50,756 nt of DNA from Nocardioides sp. (lineage in GTDB: Bacteria > Actinomycetota > Actinomycetes > Propionibacteriales > Nocardioidaceae): positions 1-50,756 of the forward strand of contig JAUYLL010000105.1 in NCBI GenBank assembly GCA_030698375.1, given 5' to 3'. Each line of letters starts with the position of its first letter. Positions within the stretch are counted from its first letter, which is position 1. A program made the position numbers and the translations under genes. Positions 44,947-50,756 of this stretch are shown here, one piece after another. A model generated the notes under the pieces. The model did no database searches and was not told where the DNA came from. It worked only from the letters and a program-made list of their open reading frames with translations.

Positions 44947-44980
44947 CCCTAGCCGGACCGTGCGAGATTGGAACGTTCCA
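44947..44980. promoter_or_regulatory. pfkA-glpK divergent promoter region with 12-base palindrome
   Basis: The perfect palindrome TGGAACGTTCCA (44969-44980) lies between the two genes. For pfkA a -10 TAGGGT (44952-44947, minus strand) is 16 bases from TTCCAA (44974-44969), so the palindrome overlaps its -35. For glpK, CAGGGT at 45009-45014 ends six bases before ATG 45021. The palindrome could be an operator for either or both genes. Confidence 0.5.
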
Positions 44981-45020
44981 GCACCGCCCGTCCGGCAGCC
45001 CGCTGTGGCAGGGTCGCCCC

Positions 45021-46502
45021 ATGAGCGTGCTCGCCATCGACGCCGGCACCACCGGCGTGACCGCCGTGGTCGTCACCCCCGAGGGGACCATCGCCGCCAA
45101 GGGCTACCAGGAGTTCAGCCAGCACTTCCCGAGACCCGGGTGGGTCGAGCACGCGCCCGAGGAGATCTGGCAGGCGACCTTGGAGGCCACGCGCGAGGCC
45201 GTGGCGGCGTACGCGTCGACCGGGGGGCCGGACCTGCGCGGGATCGGCATCACCAACCAGCGCGAGACCGTCGTGCTCTGGGACCGCGAGACGCTCGGCT
45301 CCCCCCGCCGGGCGATCGTCTGGCAGGACCGGCGCACCGCCGGGATCTGCGACCAGATGCGCGCCGACGGCCACGAGGAGCGCATCAGCGCGCTTACCGG
45401 CCTGCGGCTGGACCCGTACTTCTCCGGCACCAAGCTGCGCTGGCTCGCCGAGGAGGAGCCGCACACCTGGTCCCTCGTCGAGTCCGGCCGGTACGCCGTC
45501 GGCACCGTCGACTCCTACCTGATCGCCCGAATGACCCGCGGTCTGCACCACGTCACCGACGTCTCGAACGCCTCGCGCACCCTGCTCTTCGACCTCGAGA
45601 AGGGCGACTGGTCCGACGAGCTCTGCAGCCTCTTCGGCGTCCCGCGCGACGCGCTGCCCGAGATCGTCCCGTCGTGGGGCGAGATCGCGACGACCGACGC
45701 CCGGTCTTTCCTCGGCCTCTCCCTCCCGATCGCGGGGATCGCCGGCGACCAGCAGTCGGCGCTCTTCGGGCAGACCTGCTTCGACGAGGGCGAGGTGAAG
45801 TGCACCTACGGCACCGGGTCGTTCATCCTCACCAACACCGGGCCTGCGGTCGTGCGCTCGGACGCCGGGCTGCTCTCGACGGCAGCCTGGCGTGCCCCGG
45901 ACGGCACCACGACGTACGCGCTCGAGGGCGCGATCTTCGTCACCGGTGCCGCCGTGCAGTGGCTGCGCGACGGGCTCCAGATCGTCGGGTCCGCCGCCGA
46001 GACCCAGGCCGTGGCCTCGACCGTCGACGACAGCGAGGGGGTGGTCTTCGTGCCCGCCCTCACCGGCCTCGGTGCGCCGCACTGGGACCCGCACGCCCGC
46101 GGCACGATCCTCGGGATCACCCGCGGCACGACCCGCGCCCACCTCGTGCGGGCCACCCTGGAGGCGATCGCGTTCGAGGTGCGCGACGTCGTCGACACCA
46201 TGCCCAAGCTGGCCTCGCTCGCCGTCGACGGCGGTGCGAGCGCCAACGACCTGCTCTGCGGTATCCAGGCCGACCAGATCGGCGTACCCGTCGAACGGCC
46301 CCGGATCACGGAGACCACCGCCCTGGGTGCGGCCTTCCTCGCCGGGCTCGGCACCGGCGTGTGGGGCTCCACCGACGACCTGCGCGAGACCTGGCAGCTC
46401 GACCGCCGCTTCGAGCCGAGCCAGGACCGTGAGCGCGCCGACGCGGCGTACGCGCGGTGGGGCGAGGCGGTACGGCGCAGCAAGGGCTGGGCCCAGGACT
46501 AG
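45021..46502 (+). CDS. glpK: Glycerol kinase
   Basis: FGGY-family sugar kinase converting glycerol to glycerol-3-phosphate with ATP (493 aa). It begins MSVLAIDAGTTGVTAVVV (phosphate-binding loop) and shows GIGITNQRETVVLWDRET, RAIVWQDRRTAGIC, DSYLIARMT, GIAGDQQSALFGQTC, TYGTGSFILTNTG and SLAVDGGASANDLL. The MRET-type NQRET and GDQQ motifs fit glycerol kinase rather than xylulokinase. The ATG at 45021 has no ribosome-binding site and follows CAGGGT by six bases, so it may be leaderless. No glycerol facilitator gene is nearby. Confidence 0.92.
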   Translation: MSVLAIDAGTTGVTAVVVTPEGTIAAKGYQEFSQHFPRPGWVEHAPEEIWQATLEATREAVAAYASTGGPDLRGIGITNQRETVVLWDRETLGSPRRAIVWQDRRTAGICDQMRADGHEERISALTGLRLDPYFSGTKLRWLAEEEPHTWSLVESGRYAVGTVDSYLIARMTRGLHHVTDVSNASRTLLFDLEKGDWSDELCSLFGVPRDALPEIVPSWGEIATTDARSFLGLSLPIAGIAGDQQSALFGQTCFDEGEVKCTYGTGSFILTNTGPAVVRSDAGLLSTAAWRAPDGTTTYALEGAIFVTGAAVQWLRDGLQIVGSAAETQAVASTVDDSEGVVFVPALTGLGAPHWDPHARGTILGITRGTTRAHLVRATLEAIAFEVRDVVDTMPKLASLAVDGGASANDLLCGIQADQIGVPVERPRITETTALGAAFLAGLGTGVWGSTDDLRETWQLDRRFEPSQDRERADAAYARWGEAVRRSKGWAQD

Positions 46503-46511
46503 GAACCCGGC

Positions 46512-47429
46512 CTACGGATCCAGGCGGGCCAGCGCCTTCTCGGCGACCCGCAGCACGGCGGCGGCCTCGTCGCGCACGAGGGTGGCGTCCTCGGCGCCGT
46601 CCTCGGCCTCCTCGAGCTCGTCGGTGACCTCCTCAAGCGTGGCATCGAGGGTCGCGATGCGGCGCCTGAGCTCGTCAATCTCCTCCTCGACCTGGAGGGT
46701 GCGGGCGCGCAGCGTCGCCACCGCGTCCGCGGCCTCGGTCGCCTCGGTCTCCGCCGCGGTGAACGCCTCACGGGCCTCCTCGAGGGCCTCCTCGGCCTCG
46801 CGCCGGGCCGCGCCGTCGTCGACGACGACCCTCAGGTCGGGCCGACCGGGCTCCGGCGTCTCCAGGGCGGGGGCACGGATGCCGAGCAGGGCCGGATCGG
46901 CGACCGAGTCGTCGAGGTCGTCCGTCCCTTCCGGACCGGCGAGGTCGCCGACCTCGGACGGCGCCACGGCCCGGACCAGCGCACCGGTGCGGACCGCCCC
47001 GCTGGCGGCGTCGCTGAGCATCGCGGCGTGCAGGGTCCCCTCCACCTGGTCGGCGACCGCGGCGGTCACCTTGACCCCCGCCTCACGGGCCAGTCCGCGG
47101 GCCCGGGTCGTGACCGCAGCGGTGAGCTGACGGCGCTGCCGCGTCAGGGTGCGCAGCTCCTCACCGTCGAGGTCGGCGGCCGCCGCGCGCAGCGACTCCC
47201 CGAGGGTCAGCACCTGGTCGAGCTGCTCCGCATCGCGCCGCACGAGGAGGTTCACCACCCATGCGGCCAGCGCCGGCTTCCGGAGTGCCTTCGCGCGGGC
47301 GGCGGCGTCGGGATCCCCGGCTGCCTTGAGCTCCTTCGCCAGCGCGTCGCGGGCCGGGGTGAACGACCCGAGGGGCTCGCCGTACAGGGCGGCCAGCCGG
47401 GCCACCCACTCCTCGTCGGCCACGCTCAC
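46512..47429 (-). CDS. Hypothetical coiled-coil protein
   Basis: 305-aa protein I do not recognise. The N-terminal third resembles a helical domain (VARLAALYGEPLGSFTPARDALAKELKAAGDP) with basic patches (RAKALRKPALAAWVVNLLVRRDAEQ). The last ~110 residues are a long, acidic, Glu/Ala-rich coiled-coil (EEALEEAREAFTAAETEAT and following heptads). There is no signal peptide or membrane segment. The GTG at 47429 overlaps the stop of the flavin-reductase-like gene (GTGA), so the pair is co-translated. Function is unknown. Confidence 0.75.
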   Translation of the reverse strand: MSVADEEWVARLAALYGEPLGSFTPARDALAKELKAAGDPDAAARAKALRKPALAAWVVNLLVRRDAEQLDQVLTLGESLRAAAADLDGEELRTLTRQRRQLTAAVTTRARGLAREAGVKVTAAVADQVEGTLHAAMLSDAASGAVRTGALVRAVAPSEVGDLAGPEGTDDLDDSVADPALLGIRAPALETPEPGRPDLRVVVDDGAARREAEEALEEAREAFTAAETEATEAADAVATLRARTLQVEEEIDELRRRIATLDATLEEVTDELEEAEDGAEDATLVRDEAAAVLRVAEKALARLDP

Positions 47430-47977
47430 CCCTCCGTCGGGACGACCGGCCGCTGGTAACGGCCGCGGCGGTGGACCAGCGGGTGGGTGTCGGCGGTCTC
47501 TGGCTCGCCCGCGGCGACCACGACGTCCTCGAGGACGCCTTCCACGAGCAGGGACCACCCGACCTCCCTCAGGTCGGTGACCCGGAGCGTGGCGTGGTCG
47601 CGGACGCCCGCCGGCACCGGACCGGCAGCGGTCTGCTCCCAGTCGTCGCGCGCGAACGGCCCTCCCGGGGAGGGCGCGAGCCCGGCGAAGACCTCCGCGA
47701 GGTCGCGGTGCCGCCACTCCAGCAGGCTCACGGCGTACGGCGTCCCGACCGCGAGCGCGTCGGCGAGGTCGGAGTCGGGGTCCACGAGCCCCAGGACGCG
47801 GCCGGGCTCACCCCCGACCACCAGGAGGGAGGACACGGTCAGCCCGACGGCGCTGCGGTCCTCCAGCCGACCGGTGGTCCACAGCGACACCACGCCGCCG
47901 AGGCGACCGCGCAGCCGGCGCACCGGGTCGCGCTCGCCCTCCGGCTCGGCGAACGGGTGCGTGGAGTGAATGGTCAC
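47426..47977 (-). CDS. Flavin reductase-like FMN-binding protein
   Basis: 183-aa single-domain protein of the flavin reductase fold. It has the start of the domain in RLRGRLGGVVSLWTTGRLEDRSAVGLTVSSLLVVGGEPGRVLGLV, the flavin-binding TVSS stretch, and a late VEGVLEDVVVAAGEPETADTHPLVHRRGRY. Members supply reduced flavin to monooxygenases, but no partner lies nearby. The GTG at 47977 lacks a clear ribosome-binding site and starts 7 bases after the plsC stop, so translation may be coupled to plsC. Confidence 0.8.
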   Translation of the reverse strand: MTIHSTHPFAEPEGERDPVRRLRGRLGGVVSLWTTGRLEDRSAVGLTVSSLLVVGGEPGRVLGLVDPDSDLADALAVGTPYAVSLLEWRHRDLAEVFAGLAPSPGGPFARDDWEQTAAGPVPAGVRDHATLRVTDLREVGWSLLVEGVLEDVVVAAGEPETADTHPLVHRRGRYQRPVVPTEG

Positions 47978-47984
47978 GAGCCGG

Positions 47985-48746
47985 TCAGGACGCCTGACGC
48001 TCCGGAGCGCCGGGCTCGGGCTCCTTCGCCTGGTCCTTCGCCTGCTCCCTGGCCTGCTCCTTCGCGAGCTCCTTGGCGCGGGCGGCGTAGACGTCGACGT
48101 ACTCCTGGTCCGAGAGGCTCATGATCTCGTACATGATCTCGTCGGTCACCGAGCGGAGGATGTAGCGGTCCTCCTCCAGCCCCTCGTACCGGGAGAAGTC
48201 CAGCGGTGTGCCGAAGCGGACGAGCGGGCGGGTGAGGGTGCCGAACTTCTTGCCCGGCGGGGCGATGGTGTCGGTGCCGACCACGGCGACCGGGATGACC
48301 GGGACGCCGCACTCGAGCGCCAGCCGCGCCACACCCGTCTTGCCGCGGTAGAGCTTGCCGTCGTGGCTCCGGGTGCCCTCGGGGTAGATGCCGAAAAGCC
48401 CACCCTTGCCGAGGATCCGCTTGGCGGCGCTCAACGCGCCCTCGGCCGCGCTCGCGCCGGAACGGTCGATCGGGACCTGCCCGGCCCCGGAGAAGAACTG
48501 CTTCTGAAACCAGCCCTTGATGCCGGGGGTGGTGAAGTACTCGGCCTTCGCGACGAAGGTGACCCGGCGCTGCAGCGTCAACGGCATGAAGAGCCAGTCG
48601 GCATAGGAGAGGTGGTTGCTGGCGAGGATCGCCGGCCCCTCCTCAGGGATGTTCTCGAGGCCCTCGACGCGCGGACGGAACACCATCCGCAGCAACGGAC
48701 CGAGGAGGACGAACTTGAGCAGCCAGTAGAACACCGGGTACCTCAC
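47985..48746 (-). CDS. plsC: 1-acyl-sn-glycerol-3-phosphate acyltransferase (PlsC-like)
   Basis: 253-aa membrane-associated acyltransferase of phospholipid synthesis. The catalytic HX4D motif is NHLSYADW (about 44-51), followed by GQVPIDRSG and the glycerophosphate-binding LFGIYPEGTRSHDG. A hydrophobic N-terminus (FYWLLKFVLLGPLLRMVF) anchors it. The C-terminal tail is a charged repeat of KELAKEQAREQAKDQAKE, probably disordered or helical. It is the first gene of a minus-strand trio with the flavin-reductase-like and coiled-coil genes, and diverges from the hydrolase gene. Confidence 0.92.
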   Translation of the reverse strand: MRYPVFYWLLKFVLLGPLLRMVFRPRVEGLENIPEEGPAILASNHLSYADWLFMPLTLQRRVTFVAKAEYFTTPGIKGWFQKQFFSGAGQVPIDRSGASAAEGALSAAKRILGKGGLFGIYPEGTRSHDGKLYRGKTGVARLALECGVPVIPVAVVGTDTIAPPGKKFGTLTRPLVRFGTPLDFSRYEGLEEDRYILRSVTDEIMYEIMSLSDQEYVDVYAARAKELAKEQAREQAKDQAKEPEPGAPERQAS

Positions 48747-48814
48747 CTCACTCTCGTCGGCCTGTGCCGTGGCTCGCTAGTCTCGAGCCATTCAACACCC
48801 TCGAGGAGTGCTGT

Positions 48815-49582
48815 GTGACCACCCCCACCGTGACCGATCCGTTCCACGCCGAGGGCACCCCCGGCGCCGACGGCCGACGGGTCGGCGTCCTGCTCAGCCA
48901 CGGCTTCACCGGCTCCCCCGCCTCCATCCGGCCGTGGGCGCAGGCCCTGGCCGACGAGGGTTATGCCGTGACCGTCCCGCTGCTGCCGGGCCACGGCACC
49001 ACCTGGCAGCAGCTGAATACGACCGCCTGGGGTGACTGGTCCGCCACCGTGGAGCAGGCGTACGTCGACCTGGCCGCCCGCTGCGACGCCGTCGTGGTCG
49101 GCGGGTTGTCCATGGGCGGCGCGCTCGCGCTGTGGCTGGCGGCCCGCCACCCCGAGGTCGCCGGTGTCCTGCTGGTCAACCCGGCGGTGGCGAGCACGAA
49201 CAAGCAGCTCCTGGCCGTGCCCCTGCTCAAGCGCGTGCTGCCCTCGATGCCCGGCCTGGCCAACGACATCAAGAAGCCCGGCGTCGACGAGCACGGCTAT
49301 GACCGCACGCCGCTGCGCGCGCTCGCCTCGTTCGTCGGTTCCTGGAAGGACCTGCGCGCCGCGCTACCCCGGGTCACTGCTCCGCTCCTGCTGATGCGCT
49401 CGGCCGAGGACCACGTGGTCGACCCGTCGTCGTCGCGGATCATCCTGCGCACCGTGTCCTCCCGGGACACCCGCGAGATCGTCCTCGAGGACAGCTACCA
49501 CGTCGCCACGCTCGACCACGACGCCCCGGTCATCGAGCGCGAGTCGGTGGCCTTCGTCGCCCGGGTGACGGGGGCGCCATGA
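48815..49582 (+). CDS. Alpha/beta hydrolase (carboxylesterase/monoacylglycerol lipase-like)
   Basis: 255-aa serine hydrolase. The oxyanion region is LLSHGFTGSPASIRPWA, the nucleophile elbow is VVGGLSMGGALALWLA, the catalytic Asp is in MRSAEDHVVDP, and the His is in LEDSYHVATLDHD. It is close to EstA/monoglyceride lipase-type carboxylesterases. The GTG at 48815 has GAGGAG six bases upstream, with a -10 TAGTCT at 48778-48783. The stop overlaps the next gene by four bases. Substrate is unknown, though the neighbouring plsC is compatible with lipid turnover. Confidence 0.9.
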   Translation: MTTPTVTDPFHAEGTPGADGRRVGVLLSHGFTGSPASIRPWAQALADEGYAVTVPLLPGHGTTWQQLNTTAWGDWSATVEQAYVDLAARCDAVVVGGLSMGGALALWLAARHPEVAGVLLVNPAVASTNKQLLAVPLLKRVLPSMPGLANDIKKPGVDEHGYDRTPLRALASFVGSWKDLRAALPRVTAPLLLMRSAEDHVVDPSSSRIILRTVSSRDTREIVLEDSYHVATLDHDAPVIERESVAFVARVTGAP

Positions 49583-50124
49583 CCGGCGACCGGCCCAACG
49601 ACCCCGACCAGCCCGACGACCCCGACGACGGGGCCGATCCCGACGACGGGGCCGATCCCGACGGCGGGGCCGATCCCGACGCGGCCGTTCCTGACCGGGC
49701 CTGGCAGGAGATCGTCGACCACTACGGCGAGCGTCCTGCGCTGCCCGAGGAGCCCCGTCCCGAGCAGCCCCGTCCCAAGGAACCCGGCCCGGACGCTGCC
49801 GCGCTGCGACCGCTGTTCCGCGACCGCCTCGGGCGGCCGGCCGGTGGCACCGGCGGGGCCGACAGCGCCGACGACGAGGACCGCTTCGTCCCGCCCGAGC
49901 CCCCACCACTGCCCACACCACCCCCGGTGCGCCGAGCAGCGTGGTTCGGGCTGCTCGGTGTGCCGACGCTCTTCGTGGTGATCACGATGCTCGGGCTCAC
50001 CCCTCCCCGCGCGATCACTGCCTTGCTGGTCCTCTGGTTCGCGGCCGGGTTCGGCTACCTCGTCGCGACGATGCGCCGAGGTCCCGGCGACGGGAACGGC
50101 TGGGACAACGGCGCGGTGGTCTGA
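49579..50124 (+). CDS. Hypothetical membrane protein with Asp/Pro-rich N-terminus
   Basis: 181-aa protein not recognised. The first ~45 residues are Asp/Pro/Gly-rich with three PDDGAD-type repeats, then a Pro-rich region (EEPRPEQPRPKEPGPD), and finally two membrane segments (AWFGLLGVPTLFVVITMLGL and ITALLVLWFAAGFGYLVATM). The acidic N-terminus would face the cytoplasm. The ATG at 49579 overlaps the hydrolase stop (ATGA), so it is co-translated with it. Homologs in actinobacteria are usually listed as hypothetical. Confidence 0.72.
   Translation: MTGDRPNDPDQPDDPDDGADPDDGADPDGGADPDAAVPDRAWQEIVDHYGERPALPEEPRPEQPRPKEPGPDAAALRPLFRDRLGRPAGGTGGADSADDEDRFVPPEPPPLPTPPPVRRAAWFGLLGVPTLFVVITMLGLTPPRAITALLVLWFAAGFGYLVATMRRGPGDGNGWDNGAVV
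49621..49674 (+). repeat. Three tandem 18-base repeats inside the hypothetical membrane protein gene
   Basis: The unit CCCGACGACGGGGCCGAT occurs three times in a row (third copy with one change), encoding PDDGAD repeats. Copy number could vary by slippage without shifting the frame. Confidence 0.85.
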
Positions 50125-50132
50125 GGGAACCC

Positions 50133-50756
50133 TCAGGTCAGGGCGCGGGCGAGACCGGCCGCACCGAGCATGCCGCCGGCCGGCCCGAGCGCGGCGTAGC
50201 GCAGGTCGGGCAGGTCGCGGTGGCCGGCGCCGAGCACGTGCGTCGCGAGATGCTCCCCCGCCGGGCCCAGCAGGCCCACCTCGGGCACCCCCAGCCCGCC
50301 CCCGAGCACCACGACGTCGGGGTCGAGGACCGCCACCAGGTTCGCCAGGCCCACCCCCAGCCACAGCCCCACCTCGGCGAGCGCAGCCTGCGCGACGTCG
50401 TCGCCCTCGGCGGCCGCCGCGACCACGGCCGGGCCAGGCCGTCCGTCGAGGAAACGCAGCGCCGAGCCGCTGCAGTAACGCTCCCAGCACCCCGTCCGCC
50501 CGCACGGGCACGGCCGCCCGTCCGGCACCACCTGCACGTGTCCGAGCTCGCCGGCCAGCCCGGCGCGACCCCGGACCAGGTGGCCGTCGGCGAAGAACGC
50601 GCCACCGATGCCCGTCCCCAACGCCACGAAGAGCAGGTGGCCGGCGCCCCGGCCGGCTCCGTGGGTGTGCTCGGCCCAGGCGGCGGCGGTCGCGTCGTTC
50701 TCGACGACCACCGGCAGCCCGACCCGCTCGGCGAGGCGGTCTCCGAGCGGCTCGTC
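50133..50756 (-). CDS. ROK-family sugar kinase, probable glucokinase (5' end outside window)
   Basis: 208 codons of the C-terminal part of a ROK kinase are visible; the start lies beyond the right edge. The motifs VVVENDATAAAWAEHTHGAG and LFVALGTGIGGAFFADGHLVRG lie near the visible start, followed by GELGHVQVVPDG and the zinc-binding signature CPCGRTGCWERYCSG. The tail has VVVLGGGLGVPEVG. ROK glucokinase is the most common annotation, but ROK sugar specificity cannot be fixed from this fragment. It converges on the hypothetical protein gene with an 8-base gap. Confidence 0.9.
   Translation of the reverse strand, partial: DEPLGDRLAERVGLPVVVENDATAAAWAEHTHGAGRGAGHLLFVALGTGIGGAFFADGHLVRGRAGLAGELGHVQVVPDGRPCPCGRTGCWERYCSGSALRFLDGRPGPAVVAAAAEGDDVAQAALAEVGLWLGVGLANLVAVLDPDVVVLGGGLGVPEVGLLGPAGEHLATHVLGAGHRDLPDLRYAALGPAGGMLGAAGLARALT

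Noticed and set aside
42356..46432. Very long plus-strand open frame of about 1,360 codons
   Set aside because: It runs antisense to the permease and pfkA and in another frame through glpK, which all have clear family motifs. Its translation is low-complexity Arg/Gly/Ala/His-rich, typical of frames left open by high GC.
49621..49674. CRISPR-like short tandem repeat
   Set aside because: The units are directly adjacent without spacers, are not palindromic, and lie in frame inside a coding sequence.

Overview
The window is a very GC-rich chromosomal segment from an actinobacterium. A Nocardioides-like member of the Propionibacteriales fits best: the division and cell-wall (dcw) cluster has actinobacterial order and lacks ftsA, MurE carries the diaminopimelate-type DNPR motif, and Rv2175c-, SAV_6107-, DUF3040- and DUF222/HNH-type genes are present. 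This assignment rests on gene content only. I saw no rRNA, tRNA, CRISPR array, insertion sequence or prophage.

Bases 1-15446 hold a dcw cluster on the minus strand, in transcription order mraZ, rsmH, ftsL, ftsI, murE, murF, mraY, murD, ftsW, murG, murC, ftsQ, ftsZ (ftsZ runs off the left edge). Many neighbours overlap by the 4 bases ATGA or GTGA, which suggests translational coupling. The mraZ promoter contains four MraZ-type boxes at exact 10-base spacing. Bases 15691-20385 hold a plus-strand operon of MoxR ATPase, DUF58 protein and membrane transglutaminase, followed by a convergent DUF3040 membrane protein and an exported L,D-transpeptidase.

Bases 21871-28449 form a stress and accessory block. 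It has a decayed dinB (DNA polymerase IV) remnant, a methyltransferase, a SAV_6107/HEPN gene behind a LexA-type box, a small multidrug resistance (Gdx-type) exporter behind a guanidine-III riboswitch, a YCII protein with an ECF42-type sigma factor behind a matching promoter, a YbaK deacylase, a GNAT acetyltransferase, and a DUF222/HNH endonuclease gene behind an exact LexA-type box.

Bases 28480-42239 are metabolic and regulatory genes: an FAD oxidoreductase, metF and a polyprenyl diphosphate synthase facing away from each other across 36 bases, a PASTA-domain Ser/Thr kinase near an Rv2175c-type protein and a LysM transglycosylase, endonuclease IV, two unrelated DAHP synthases (class I and class II) flanking a threonine aldolase, and a RecQ helicase. 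Bases 42371-50756 hold an APC permease, a phosphofructokinase with the two residues typical of pyrophosphate use, glycerol kinase, a lipid acyltransferase group, an alpha/beta hydrolase and a partial ROK glucokinase.

A recurring feature is a TAnnnT -10 box ending 6-7 bases before the start codon with no Shine-Dalgarno sequence (metF, polyprenyl synthase, aroF, class II DAHP synthase, recQ, DUF222/HNH, FAD oxidoreductase, L,D-transpeptidase). This implies that many of these mRNAs are leaderless. The standout regulatory signals are the guanidine-III riboswitch, the two LexA boxes, the ECF42 promoter and the MraZ operator.
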